Source of the DNA: Pseudonocardia xinjiangensis
GTDB taxonomy: Bacteria > Actinomycetota > Actinomycetes > Mycobacteriales > Pseudonocardiaceae
Direction: 5' to 3'
DNA: 64,000 nt
NCBI RefSeq assembly: GCF_012911925.1
Contig: NZ_JAAXKY010000006.1
Coordinates: forward strand, 1-64,000
Shown here in pieces: positions 45,951 to 55,477 of this stretch. The translations under genes and the position numbers were made by a program. The notes beneath the pieces were generated by a model, which was not told the DNA's origin, made no database searches, and saw only the letters and a list, made by a program, of their open reading frames with translations. Position 1 is the first letter of the stretch. The number at the start of each line of letters is the position of its first letter.

Positions 45951-46730
45951 TCAGTGGTGGTGGCCGTTCCGGCCCAGGGACTCCACGGGGGTCGCGCCGG
46001 GGCGGGTCCACTGCGGCACCGGGCGGCTGGTCGGGCCCCAGGTGGCGTTCCCCTCCGCGTCCGAGCGCCACGACCAGCACGCCGGACGCCCCTCGGGCCG
46101 GTCCTCGGGCTTGTCCTCCCACGTCTCGCCGCGGCCGTAAGGCGTCATGTCGAGCAGGCTCATGGACCCGTTGACCGGCTCGTTGCCACGGCCCGTCGTG
46201 GAGTAGGTGAGGAACACACGGACCCCGTCGTGCAGGAAGCAGGTGATGAAACCCATGTTGCCGCCGACCGGCTCCTCCACACCGCGCACCGAGTACCAGG
46301 GCTGGGTGTAACCCATGAACTCGACGTAGGAGGCCACCTCGTCCCACGGGCCCGTGGTCAGGACGGCGAACGAGACGCCGCGGGCGTTGAGGTAGACGGC
46401 GTCCTTCAGGTGCCAGGCCGTGGTCGTGCACCCCTCGCACTGCCCCTGGTGCGGCGCTCCGTCGAACCACATGTGCTTGTAGACCACGAGTTCGTCGCGA
46501 CCCTGGAACAGGTCCAGGAACGGGACCGGGCCGTCCGGTCCCACGACCTCGACCGTCCCGTCGAGCTCCACCATCGGCAGCCGGCGGCGGGCCGCGGCGA
46601 GGGCGTCGCCCTCGCGCGTGTGGGCCTTCTCGCGGACCAGGAGCTCGTCACGGGCGGCCTGCCAGGTGGCCAGGTCGACGACGGGCGGGGCGCCGGGCAG
46701 CGTGGTCGGGCTGCTCGGCGTGGTCGTCAT
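45951..46730 (-). CDS. DUF899 family thioredoxin-like protein
   Basis: A 259-aa protein of the DUF899 group with a thioredoxin-like fold. It contains VREKAHTREGDALAAARRRL, LDLFQGRDELVVYKHMWF, GQCEGCTTTAWHL (C-x2-C at the expected active-site position), SFAVLTTGPW and a C-terminal Trp-rich region. The redox role is inferred from the fold. The ATG at 46730 follows a GGAGG-type site (GAGGACGCC). Confidence 0.82.
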   Translation of the reverse strand: MTTTPSSPTTLPGAPPVVDLATWQAARDELLVREKAHTREGDALAAARRRLPMVELDGTVEVVGPDGPVPFLDLFQGRDELVVYKHMWFDGAPHQGQCEGCTTTAWHLKDAVYLNARGVSFAVLTTGPWDEVASYVEFMGYTQPWYSVRGVEEPVGGNMGFITCFLHDGVRVFLTYSTTGRGNEPVNGSMSLLDMTPYGRGETWEDKPEDRPEGRPACWSWRSDAEGNATWGPTSRPVPQWTRPGATPVESLGRNGHHH

Positions 46731-46828
46731 GGCGTCCTCCGTGGTGTCTCGTGCCGCGCGTTACGACGCCAGAACAGACCCGCGGCCCGGCCGGAACTCA
46801 TCGGCAGGCCGGCATTGCCGAACGCGAC

Positions 46829-46888
46829 GCGCGCCCGTTGTGGTCCTCGCAGCACCTACGGGCCCTGCGAGGACCGGAACCAGCGCGC
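46829..46888. repeat. 60-bp palindromic intergenic repeat, copy 2
   Basis: GCGCGCCCGTTGTGG at one end, CCAGCGCGC at the other and stem TCCTCGCAG/CTGCGAGGA. Similarity with copy 3 continues about 40 bases outward (AACTCATCGGCAG). Confidence 0.75.
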
Positions 46889-46906
46889 GGGTCGGGCGGC
46901 AGCCCT

Positions 46907-47476
46907 TCACAGGGGGTTGCGCCCGATGAAGGCGAGCATCCTCATCTGCGCGTCGGCGTCGTCGGGGACGTCGACCTTCGGCCCGTACTGCCCGCTGGAG
47001 CGCAGCACGTCGTCGAGGGGCTGCATCTGCTCCAGCAGGGCGGCGCAGCGCTGAGAGTCGAGGGTCTCGTCCTGGCCGGTGGCGCGGGCGAGGTCCCACG
47101 TGTGCATGAAGACGTCGTTGGTGAAGAACTGCGCGATCGCCATGGGCAGCGCCACCTCGCCGATGTGCCGGTCGACCAGCTTCTTGTCGGCCGAGGCGGG
47201 GTCGTCGAGGACGGCCTGGACGCCGTCGCTCATGGTGCGCCAGGCGGACACCGGGTCCTCGTCGACGCTGGGCCCCTGCGGCAGGGTCACGCCAGCGCCG
47301 CCGGCCAGGAAGCCGGGAAACCACTCGATGAGGTGCCCCACGACGTCGCGGGCGGTCCATTCGGGGACAGGGGACCGGCGGCTCCACGTGGCATCGTCGG
47401 GCACGGCCTCGACGAGCTGCGTGAAGCGGCCGGCGATCTCGCGGTACTCGTCGGCGGGGGTCTGGTTCGCGATCAC
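46907..47476 (-). CDS. TIGR03086-family DinB-like protein
   Basis: A 189-aa member of the family also found at 32107. It has WTARDVVGHLIEWFPGFLAG, FFTNDVFMHTWDLARATGQD with the histidine metal ligands and a C-terminal MLAFIGRNPL typical of the group (MRMLAFIGR). GTG at 47476 has GGGAGA about seven bases upstream. It lies between two copies of the 60-bp repeat. Confidence 0.82.
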   Translation of the reverse strand: MIANQTPADEYREIAGRFTQLVEAVPDDATWSRRSPVPEWTARDVVGHLIEWFPGFLAGGAGVTLPQGPSVDEDPVSAWRTMSDGVQAVLDDPASADKKLVDRHIGEVALPMAIAQFFTNDVFMHTWDLARATGQDETLDSQRCAALLEQMQPLDDVLRSSGQYGPKVDVPDDADAQMRMLAFIGRNPL

Positions 47477-47589
47477 TGGATCGTCTCCCTTGGGGCCGGA
47501 GGGTGCGACGGCGATACCCGTCGCGGTCGCTGAGATAGACCACGGCCCCGAGCTCAACTCATCGGCAGACCAGCGGGGCCGATCGCGAC

Positions 47590-47649
47590 GCGCGCCCGTT
47601 GTGGGCCTCGCAGTGCCCACGGGCCCTGCGAGGCCCCTGGCCAGCGCGC
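47590..47649. repeat. 60-bp palindromic intergenic repeat, copy 3
   Basis: The most regular copy: perfect 11-bp stem GGGCCTCGCAG/CTGCGAGGCCC inside GCGCGC ends. It lies 13 bases past the HXXEE gene stop on the minus strand, a plausible terminator. Confidence 0.78.
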
Positions 47650-47662
47650 GGAACGACGGGCG

Positions 47663-48208
47663 TCAGCTGAGCCGGAGGGGGCGCAGTCTCCGGCCGAGAG
47701 CGAGGGCACCGGACGCGACGGCGTGCGCAGCCCCGATCGACAGCGGGACGAACGCGAGAGCGGCCGTCGGGATCTCGGCCTTCTCCACGCCGGCCTTGCG
47801 CAGCTCGCGCCACGCCCACCAGGAGAAGGGCACGACGACGGTCGGCGTGGTGAGGAGTCCTGGGGTGTATCCGCCGGTCACCACCGCTGAGGTGAGGTGC
47901 GGGACGGCGTGGGCGCCGAAGCCGGTCAGTACGGCCTGGAAGAAGGGGCTGCGACCGTTGCTGCGGTCGCCCGCCACCGATGCCGCCGCGATGAGACCGC
48001 CCATGAGGCCGATGGCCAGCGCCGTGTGGGCCTGGCTCCCGGACAGGCGTCGCCACACGTGGTCCGGCACAGCGGGAAGCCTCTGCTTCAGCCGGGGATG
48101 CGCGCCCGCGACCCAGCGGGGGATCGCTATGAGCTCCTCCGCGTCGTGGATCGCCCAGGCGACGAACAGTCCCCACGTCACCGTCCGGCTCACTCGCTGT
48201 TGCGGCAT
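47663..48208 (-). CDS. HXXEE-domain membrane protein
   Basis: A 181-aa protein with the defining HxxEE motif near the N-terminus (WAIHDAEELIAIPRW) and a second His region (GAHAVPHLTSAVVTGGYTPG). Four to five hydrophobic helices. Biochemical role unknown for the family. ATG start at 48208. Confidence 0.82.
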   Translation of the reverse strand: MPQQRVSRTVTWGLFVAWAIHDAEELIAIPRWVAGAHPRLKQRLPAVPDHVWRRLSGSQAHTALAIGLMGGLIAAASVAGDRSNGRSPFFQAVLTGFGAHAVPHLTSAVVTGGYTPGLLTTPTVVVPFSWWAWRELRKAGVEKAEIPTAALAFVPLSIGAAHAVASGALALGRRLRPLRLS

Positions 48209-48332
48209 GTTCCCCCCGGAGCTCGCACGCGACCGTACGGGCCCGGACCAGGACGGGAATCATTCTTTGGTCGGATATTCTCGGGTGGGCGGTTTCGCCG
48301 AACACAACCCGGGCAAGAATTCTCGCCCCCGC

Positions 48333-49307
48333 TCAGCCGAGAGTCTGGAACCCGCTGAGCACGGCAAAGAGATACTGCGCGGCGAGGAGCACCACCGACG
48401 CGATACCGCCCCACCACACCCACCGGGAGACCGGCGGGGCGTTGCGCCACAGCGCCACGCCCACCGGGACGAGTGCGGCGGCCAGGAGGACCGCGCCGGT
48501 CAGCGAGTTGAGGTCGGTGCCCTTCAGCACCCCGCTGTAGTGGGTCAGCATGAACGCCACGGCGAGCGCGGGCACCCAGCCGAGCACCCGGGCCCGGTAG
48601 GCGCCGATCGCCAGCACGCCCCACGCGACGTTGTCGGTGCCGTTGAGGGGGACGAGCACGTACCAGGCGCCGTAGGTGTCAGCGACAGCGGCGGTCGCGG
48701 CCCCCAGCCCCTGCACGCCGACGAGTTGCAGCGCGAGGAAGCTGATTCCCTCCTGGAAGATGCGGACGCAGCAGCCCACGACCGCGGTGGTGGCGCCCCA
48801 GAACGCCCAGCCCGGCTGCTCCCGGCCGATCAGCCCGGCCAGCGCGAGCGATGCCGGGACCATCAGCACCAGTCCGGCCGTGTACAGCGCGTACGAGGTG
48901 AGCAGGATGCCTGGATCGGTGACCATGCCCGACAGCTGTGCCGGGAAGAAGTAGTAGTGCCCCGACCGGACCGCCTCTGCGACGAGCAGCAGCAGTGGCG
49001 CCGCGACGAGCGTCGCCGCGCCGGACCGCGGACCAGGCCACCCGGCGCCGGGACCGTCCGGCACGCGGACCAGGAACGCCGAGCCGTCGCGGGGGAGCAG
49101 CAGGCATCCGGCCAGCAGACCTGCACCCAGCGCCCCGGCGGCGGAGGCGAGGTCGGCGAGCTGCGTGCTGGCCCAGCGCACGCTGCCCACCCCGGTCAGT
49201 TCGACGAGCGCGTACCCGGCCACCCCGCCCACGACGACCGCACCGACGAACACCACTGCCGCCCGCACCGCTGGTCCCGCCCGGACCCGCGCCCCCGCTT
49301 CGATCAC
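48333..49307 (-). CDS. Multi-pass membrane protein of unknown function
   Basis: A protein of about 324 aa with some nine hydrophobic helices and no known family seen. Distinct segments are GHYYFFPAQLSGMV in a loop and LTHYSGVLKGTDLNS near the end. The start is uncertain; GTG at 49307 precedes the first helix, and the frame runs 52 codons further upstream through basic, unlikely sequence. Confidence 0.55.
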   Translation of the reverse strand: MIEAGARVRAGPAVRAAVVFVGAVVVGGVAGYALVELTGVGSVRWASTQLADLASAAGALGAGLLAGCLLLPRDGSAFLVRVPDGPGAGWPGPRSGAATLVAAPLLLLVAEAVRSGHYYFFPAQLSGMVTDPGILLTSYALYTAGLVLMVPASLALAGLIGREQPGWAFWGATTAVVGCCVRIFQEGISFLALQLVGVQGLGAATAAVADTYGAWYVLVPLNGTDNVAWGVLAIGAYRARVLGWVPALAVAFMLTHYSGVLKGTDLNSLTGAVLLAAALVPVGVALWRNAPPVSRWVWWGGIASVVLLAAQYLFAVLSGFQTLG

Positions 49308-49414
49308 GGCGGCCAGTGTCGGTGGGCATCCCCACCCCCGGAATCCGGACGTTCCCCGGTTCGCGCTCCACAAGTCCGGGTCAACCCGGATTGACCGGCT
49401 GTCCGGGACCGTCC

Positions 49415-50263
49415 TCAGCCCGGGCCGTCGGAGTCCATCCAGCGGACGACGCGCCCGGTGCACTCGGTCATCGCTACGGGGTCGGCGTCGTCGAGGAGGT
49501 ACTTGACGATCTGCTCCAGTGCAAAGGTGCCGTACCAGGTTCGGGCCCTGGCGTACGTGGCGTCATCGACCGTCTTCGCAAGGGTTGGCCAGCCGTGCGA
49601 GTGGGCCAGGCAGGCGACGTCGATGGCGGGGTCGAAGGCATGGGCGAGGTCCCAGTCGATGACGCCGATGACGTGGCCGTCGGGCGACCAGTGCATGTTC
49701 TCGCCACAGAGGTCGCCGTGGACGAGCCGGGGCGGAACGGGGTCGAGTGCCAGCACCGCCTCGACGCGCCGCACTGCGGAGGCGCGCAAGCGCGGTGGCA
49801 GCCGCGGGACGGCTTCGGCGAGTATCAGTTCCTCCCACCGTTCCCGGCCGGCATAGGCGTGGGGGACGTCGAGAAGCTCGACCAGCGGTTCGAGGTCGAC
49901 CGCGGCAAGTGCGTCGAGAACATCCCGAAGGGTCGCGGGATCACCGGTGCCGGGCGGTGCGTGCCGGCCGGGGACCCACGACACGGCGACGGCGGTCCAG
50001 TCCGGCGTGGAGACGACCGGACCGAGCGGAACCGGGGTGTCGAACGGGAGCCCGGTCTTGGCGAGCTCTCCGAGCAGGGCTGTTCGGCGGGGAAGGTACT
50101 CGACAGCCGGTGCGCTCCTGGCTATCCGCACGGCCGCGACGCCGGGGAGCAGAACGACGTCGTGGGAACCGCTGTGAACGACCGCGGCACCGTCGAGGCT
50201 GACGCCCGGCAGCAGCGTCTCGACCACGGCGCCCTCACGGTCCGCAGGCGCACGCAGAATCAC
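49415..50263 (-). CDS. Aminoglycoside phosphotransferase (APH) family kinase
   Basis: A 282-aa kinase-fold protein. The catalytic loop is LVHGDLCGENMHWSPDGH (Asp, Asn) and the metal motif is GVIDWDLAHAFDPAID. The N-lobe has VVLLPGVAAVRIARS. The family includes antibiotic and small-molecule kinases; the substrate cannot be told. It almost abuts the end of the trpD remnant. Confidence 0.82.
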   Translation of the reverse strand: MILRAPADREGAVVETLLPGVSLDGAAVVHSGSHDVVLLPGVAAVRIARSAPAVEYLPRRTALLGELAKTGLPFDTPVPLGPVVSTPDWTAVAVSWVPGRHAPPGTGDPATLRDVLDALAAVDLEPLVELLDVPHAYAGRERWEELILAEAVPRLPPRLRASAVRRVEAVLALDPVPPRLVHGDLCGENMHWSPDGHVIGVIDWDLAHAFDPAIDVACLAHSHGWPTLAKTVDDATYARARTWYGTFALEQIVKYLLDDADPVAMTECTGRVVRWMDSDGPG

Positions 50264-51392
50264 GTCCCGAGCGTAGATCGTTGATCATCGCCGGCCTCGT
50301 CGGCGTTGCTGGTGGCCGCCCAGTGCCCGAGGGTGCGGGTTGCGGCGCCGGAGTCGACGGACCGTGCTGCGGCGTCGAGTGCCGCTGGGAGCGCACCGCG
50401 AACGGCGTCGGGGAGATGACGACCGTCGGCGACGTCATGGGCCACGATCGCGGCGGCGGCGTTGAGCAGCACCGCATCCCGGACCGGGCCGGGTTTGCCC
50501 GCCAGGACGTCGCGGACGACCCCGGCGTTGTGGACGCGGTCGCCCCCGCGCAGGGCACCGGCGGGCGCGGCCGGTATCCCGAGAGCCGACGGGTCGATCC
50601 GCACGCGGGCGACCTGTGAACCGCCGGCGACCCACATCGTCGAGGTCGTCGTCGTGGTGAGCTCGTCGAGGCCGTCGTCGCCGCGGACGACCAGTGCGGT
50701 GACGCCACGGTCGGCGAACACCCGGGCCAGCAACGGAGCCTTGGTGCTGTCGGCGCAGCCGATCAGGGAGGCGACCGGTCGCGCCGGGTTGACGAGGGGC
50801 CCGAGCAGGTTGAACACGGTGGGCACACCGATCTGACGGCGCGGTGCGGAGGTGTGGGCGAGGCCGGGCTGGAAGACGGGCGCGAAGCAGAACCCGATCC
50901 CGCTGGTCGTGACCGTGCGCGCGACGCCGTCCGCTCGCAGTCCGATGCGTATCCCGAGCTCTTCGAGGACATCGGCGGTGCCGCATGTCGACGACGCGCC
51001 GCGGCCGCCGTGTTTGACCACGCGCCGGCCCGTGCCTGCCACCACCAGGGCTGCCATCGTCGAGATGTTCACCGTGTCGGCTCCTCGCCCCCGGTGCCCA
51101 CGACGTCCACGGCCGTCCCCTCGAGACGAACCGGGGTGGCGTTGCGCATCAGGGAGGTCGTCAACCCGGCGATCTCGTCGGCGGTTTCTCCCTTCGCCCG
51201 CAGCAGCACGGCGAACGCGGCGATCTGGGCGGGGGTGGCCGTGCCCGCGATGATCTCGTCCATCACCTGTTCCGCGCGCAGCGCCGGCAGATCCTCGCCG
51301 CGGAGCAGCGCGGCGAGCACGGTCGGCCACAGACCCGAGGCCGCCCGAGCGGCAGGCGAATCCAGTGGTGGGAGCGACGTAGAGCGGAACAT
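50260..51392 (-). pseudogene. trpD: Anthranilate phosphoribosyltransferase-like gene with a -1 frameshift
   Basis: The first part (ATG 51392, after GGAAGGA) encodes KGETADEIAGLTTSLMRNAT and AVDVVGTGG, then stops at 51069. The next frame resumes GADTVNISTMAALVVAGTGR and continues through VKHGGRGASSTCG to the end at 50260. One missing base at about 51,080 restores VGTGGDGADTVNIS, the PRPP-binding motif of TrpD. No trp genes are nearby, so it may be a spare copy that has decayed; a sequencing error is possible. Confidence 0.8.
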
Positions 51393-51419
51393 CAGGTGGT
51401 CCTTCCGGTTTCGGGACAC

Positions 51420-51746
51420 CAGCCGCCTCGGGCCGGGATCCGAAGATCCGGGAGGGATACGTCAGTCCTCGGCCCCTACGGCAGCCGAGAACAGCGCAAG
51501 CTCACGGTCGCCCGGTAGGCGACCACCACCGGAGCTGCGCAGACGACATCACCCGTGCATCTCAGCACCTGCACCGCCACGCGGCAACACACTTGACGGT
51601 GCCCCGAGGAGCGCCGGCGGCACGGCCCGGATGCTGAGTATTGATTGTCTACTTTCTCGCTTTTCGCCGAATTGTGAAACTGTGGTAGCAATGCTGATCA
51701 TGGTTGAATGAGGCGCCTGCGAAGAGGTGAGAGGTGTGAGTCGGAT
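51420..51746. other. Divergent gap between trpD remnant and acyl-CoA ligase
   Basis: It holds a UUCG-capped hairpin GGATC-TTCG-GATCC (about 51,437-51,450, minus-strand reading) in the trpD leader and an AT-richer stretch (51,630-51,700) likely carrying the ligase promoter. No gene is seen. Confidence 0.4.
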
Positions 51747-53474
51747 ATGAATGAACCACGGGTGAATGACGTGCCGAGCGTGGTGAACGAGGCCGGTTTC
51801 CGGGAGGCCTTGACGTTGCGGCCGCCGGATTCGACGGTCCGCCGGTTCCGCGAGTCGCAGGTCTGGCGGGAGGGCACTGTTCTCGACGACCTGACGCGGT
51901 GGCGGGACGAGTCCCCCGAGGCGATCGCCATCGTTGCTCAACAGATGGGTACCGGCGTCGAGCGGCTGACGTACCGGCAGTACGCCGACCACGTCGAACG
52001 GTTCGCCGGTGCCTTGTACGAACTGGGGATCCGCCCGGGGCAGGTGGTCGCGCTCCAACTGCCCAACCGCTGGCAGGTGAACGTGCTCCTGTTGGCGTGC
52101 GCCCGGATCGGGGCCGTGTTCGCGCCGATCATCACGAGCATTCGCCCGCGCGAGCTGGAGCGGGTACTGCGCCGGCTGCAGGCCGGCGTCTTCATCAGCA
52201 TCGACCGGTGGGACGGCTTCGAGCACGCGTCGGCGCTGGCCGAGTTCGCGCCACGGCTGCCTGACCTGCGCCATCGGGTGGTGCTCGGTGATGCCTCGGA
52301 CGACGAGATTGATTTCGTCGAGCACTTTCAGAACATTCCGTGGGAACGCACTCACGCCACAGCTCTCGGCGGGTTGTCCGCGGATCCGGACCGGGTCGGC
52401 CTGGTGCTGTTCACCTCCGGCACCACGGGGGAGCCGAAAGCGGCGCTGCACACCCTGAACACCCTGTACGCCGCCTACTCCGCCCCGACGTCCGAGGACG
52501 GATACGGGTCGGCGGATGTGTTCCTCAGTTCGGGCGCACTGACCCATATCGCAGGCACCGGTCTCTCCATCCTGGTGCCCCTGCTCGTGGGCGGGCGCAC
52601 GGTCCTACTGGACACGTGGGAGCCGGAAACGGCAGTGGATCTGATGACGGAGAACGCGGTCAGCCTGCTGGGCGGAGTGCCGGTCACGCTGTCCGCGCTG
52701 ATCGCGGAGTTGCGCAGCCGGCCCACGCCGTTGCCGGCCCTCGGCACGGTCGTGTCCTTCGGGACGCTGACCCCGGGCCCTCTGATCGAGGACGTGCAGT
52801 CGGTTTTCGGGCTGCCCCTGCGAACGGCGTGGGGAATGACCGAGACGGCTGGATCTTGTACGTTCATCCGGCGCGATGATCCCGCCGACTGGATCGCCCA
52901 CAGCGTCGGCCGACCGATTCCCGGAGTGGAGCTCGACCTGCGGCACGAGGGCAGCGCCACCGCAGAGCAGGCCGCGCGGCTGTTCATCCGGGGAGCCCCA
53001 GTGTGCCTGGCCACCGTGGGCCGGGACAGCGGCGAGGTGACCGTCATCGCCGAGCACGACGACGGCTGGTACGACACGGGCGACCTGGCCGTCCCGGACG
53101 GTCGTGGCGGAATCCAGCTGCTCGGGCGGGCCGCCGACCGGATCGGGGGCGCGTTCATGATCCCCGTCAACGATGTCGAGACGGCGCTGCTGGGACACCC
53201 GGACATCGACGACGTGGCGCTCGTCGGTTATCCGGACGGCGGCGGCGGCGAGCTGGCCTGCGCCGTCATCGTCACCCGCGCCGCGCCGCCCTCCATCGCC
53301 GATCTGCGGAAGTACCTCGACGAGCTGGGCATGACCGAGTGGTACCAACCCAGCCGGGTCGAAGCCGTGCCCGCACTGCCGCGCAACTCCATGGGGAAGG
53401 TCCGCAAGGAACTGCTCCGCCGCTGGCTGCAAGGTGGCGCCGACCCTGCCGCGCTCGACGCCACAGCCCCGTAG
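51747..53474 (+). CDS. AMP-dependent acyl-CoA synthetase/ligase
   Basis: A 575-aa ANL-superfamily enzyme that activates a carboxylic acid as acyl-AMP and then a thioester. Motifs: LVLFTSGTTGEPKAALHT (P-loop), AWGMTETAGSC, WYDTGDLAV, and the catalytic Lys in PRNSMGKVRKELL. The cyclohexanecarboxylate/fatty-acid branch is plausible, but the substrate is unknown. ATG at 51747 chosen; ATG at 51708 adds 13 basic residues. Confidence 0.85.
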   Translation: MNEPRVNDVPSVVNEAGFREALTLRPPDSTVRRFRESQVWREGTVLDDLTRWRDESPEAIAIVAQQMGTGVERLTYRQYADHVERFAGALYELGIRPGQVVALQLPNRWQVNVLLLACARIGAVFAPIITSIRPRELERVLRRLQAGVFISIDRWDGFEHASALAEFAPRLPDLRHRVVLGDASDDEIDFVEHFQNIPWERTHATALGGLSADPDRVGLVLFTSGTTGEPKAALHTLNTLYAAYSAPTSEDGYGSADVFLSSGALTHIAGTGLSILVPLLVGGRTVLLDTWEPETAVDLMTENAVSLLGGVPVTLSALIAELRSRPTPLPALGTVVSFGTLTPGPLIEDVQSVFGLPLRTAWGMTETAGSCTFIRRDDPADWIAHSVGRPIPGVELDLRHEGSATAEQAARLFIRGAPVCLATVGRDSGEVTVIAEHDDGWYDTGDLAVPDGRGGIQLLGRAADRIGGAFMIPVNDVETALLGHPDIDDVALVGYPDGGGGELACAVIVTRAAPPSIADLRKYLDELGMTEWYQPSRVEAVPALPRNSMGKVRKELLRRWLQGGADPAALDATAP

Positions 53475-54272
53475 TCAGGGCCGGTGGGAGACGACCATGA
53501 CGAGTGAGCCGAGGAAGTGGGCCTGGGTGCGCAGGTGCCCGTGATCGGCGTCCCAGCGACCCTCGGCCAGGTCCCGCCCCAGGTCGTGCTCGAACCGCTC
53601 GTGGACCGCGGGCGGTACGAAGGTCCAGGTCGACATGGCCCGCCGCGCTCCCGGGTCGAGCAGTCGTTCCGGACGGCCGTAGTAGGCCTCGCAGAACCCG
53701 TCGACGCAGTGCAGCGGAATCGGGACCGGGGTGACGGTGCACCGCCCGCCGAGACCGGCGGTGATGGCGTCGAGCGGCGGGTCGCGTCGGGCCTCGACGT
53801 CGATCGCCTCGGGTGCGTAACGGTTCAGCCAGAACCGGGGCAGCAGGACCGGATCCGAGGTCAGCACGGCAACGGGGCCGCGGGTGACCCGTCGGAGCTC
53901 GGCCAGGCCCCGGGCCAGGTCGGTCCACTGGTGCACGGTCTGGACCGCCATCGCCGCGTCGAAGGCGCCGTCGGCGAACGGCAGATCCTCGGCCGTCGCA
54001 TCCAGCGCCGGCGGACGGTCGGCCGGGCGCTGGGCACGCATCGATGCCGCCGGCTCGACGGCGGTGACCTGCCGATCGGTGGGCTCGTAGGAACCGGCGC
54101 CGGCGCCCACGTTCAGCACCGTGGTCGCCGCTCCGAGCGCGTCGTGCAGGACTGCGGCGATCTCCGGATCCGGGCGGCGGTAGTCGCTGTAGCCGGAGCC
54201 GATCACGTGATAGTCGACATCGCCGGCACTACCGTCTGCACGCCGCACCCGGGGGACGCTACCCCGCGACAT
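53475..54272 (-). CDS. Class I SAM-dependent methyltransferase
   Basis: A 265-aa enzyme. Motif I is VLNVGAGAGSYEP, the acidic loop TAVEPAASMRAQR, then ATAEDLPFADGAFDAAMAVQ and VHQWTDLARGLAELRRV. The substrate is unknown. It ends at the base after the ligase stop (convergent). ATG at 54272 lies inside an inverted repeat. Confidence 0.82.
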   Translation of the reverse strand: MSRGSVPRVRRADGSAGDVDYHVIGSGYSDYRRPDPEIAAVLHDALGAATTVLNVGAGAGSYEPTDRQVTAVEPAASMRAQRPADRPPALDATAEDLPFADGAFDAAMAVQTVHQWTDLARGLAELRRVTRGPVAVLTSDPVLLPRFWLNRYAPEAIDVEARRDPPLDAITAGLGGRCTVTPVPIPLHCVDGFCEAYYGRPERLLDPGARRAMSTWTFVPPAVHERFEHDLGRDLAEGRWDADHGHLRTQAHFLGSLVMVVSHRP

Positions 54273-54328
54273 GGACACATATCGCGGATTTGAAGCGCAT
54301 CCGACAGCGACATGTGTCCACGTCGCGG
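54264..54328. repeat. 19-bp inverted repeat at the methyltransferase start
   Basis: Arms 54264-54282 and 54310-54328 match at 17 of 19 positions around a 27-base centre; the core is GGACACAT/ATGTGTCC. It covers the start codon and may be an operator or a terminator for the ABC operon upstream. Confidence 0.6.
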
Positions 54329-54398
54329 CTGCCGGGCCGAACTGCGCCTGCACCGCCGGCTCCGGGCTCGCTGACGTCGGCGGTGCGGGCTTCGGTCG

Positions 54399-55412
54399 TC
54401 AGGTCTTGGGGACGTTGGCCGAGTAGGTGTTGTCGACGTAGCGGGAGCTCGGCAGCGGCGTGCTGTAGTTCAGCAGGCCCGCCTGCTGGAACACCTGCTG
54501 CATCGAGTCGAGCGTGGCGACGGGCGGGGCGAGGCGGGGATCGAACACGTCAGCGGGCTGCTGCTGCAGCACGCTCAGCTTCTGTCCGATGGCCTTCGCC
54601 TCGATCTCCAGGTTGGGGGTCGCCTTGGCCTGGGCACCCTGCAGGTCCTGCGCGCCCTGGGCGAGAGCGTCGAAGAACGGTTGTGCGGCGGGGGACTTGG
54701 CGAAGGCGTCCCCGTAGATGACGCCGGTCACGGAGGTGCCCGGCTGGGCGCTCGCGATCAGCTTGCCGGTTCCGGAGCTGACCGCGTCGGACAGGAACGG
54801 GCTGGACATCAGAGCCGCCGCGACCCCTCCGGACTTGAGTGCGGCCGCCTGCTCCGGCAGCGGGAGGTTCACCGGCGTGACGTCCTTGAGCGTCAGGTGG
54901 TAGGGCGCCAGCGCCTCGGCCAGCAGATAGCCGCCTGCGGCACCCGGTCCGCCGCTGACCCCGATCTTCTTGCCCCGGAGATCGGCGGGGGTCTTCACCG
55001 TGCCCGCCATCTGCGAGGAGACCACGAGACCGTCGGCGGCCTGCCCGCTCGGTTCGCCGGCCATCGAGCCGACCACCTTGACGTCCAGCCCCGAGTTGAT
55101 GCCGTTGAACATGCCCGCGGAGAAGCCCGCGAGCACCGCCTGCACCTTGTTGCTCGCCGCGAGCGCGATGGCGTCCTGCCCCGCCGCCACCGTCGTCAGG
55201 TGGACGTCGATGTGGCGCTGCGTGAAGTAACCCTTGCTCATCGCCACGTACAGCGGCGCGAACAGCGACGCGGGCACGTAGGCCACGTCGACCGTCGTGT
55301 CGCTCGGTTGCGCGGGGGCCGAGGCGGACGGAGCGCTGCTGCCGCAGGCCACCAGCGCCGCGGCAGCGATGGCGATGATCCCGCCGGTGAGCAGTGGATG
55401 ACGAACACGCAC
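54399..55412 (-). CDS. ABC transporter substrate-binding lipoprotein (nitrate/sulfonate/taurine type)
   Basis: A 337-aa SsuA/NMT1-like solute-binding protein. The signal peptide ends in lipobox ALVACGSS, so it is membrane-anchored outside the cell. Fold markers are VDVAYVPASLFAPLYVAMSK, TVAAGQDAIALAASNKVQAV and LRGKKIGVSGGPGAAGGYLL. GTG at 55412 has AAGGAG eight bases upstream. It is the third gene of the operon; the solute is not determined. Confidence 0.88.
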   Translation of the reverse strand: MRVRHPLLTGGIIAIAAAALVACGSSAPSASAPAQPSDTTVDVAYVPASLFAPLYVAMSKGYFTQRHIDVHLTTVAAGQDAIALAASNKVQAVLAGFSAGMFNGINSGLDVKVVGSMAGEPSGQAADGLVVSSQMAGTVKTPADLRGKKIGVSGGPGAAGGYLLAEALAPYHLTLKDVTPVNLPLPEQAAALKSGGVAAALMSSPFLSDAVSSGTGKLIASAQPGTSVTGVIYGDAFAKSPAAQPFFDALAQGAQDLQGAQAKATPNLEIEAKAIGQKLSVLQQQPADVFDPRLAPPVATLDSMQQVFQQAGLLNYSTPLPSSRYVDNTYSANVPKT

Positions 55413-55477
55413 GGATGAGCTCCTTCTCCTGCGGTTTTGTGTCCTTGTGTCCTTGTGTCGGATGAGAGGGGGCCGCC

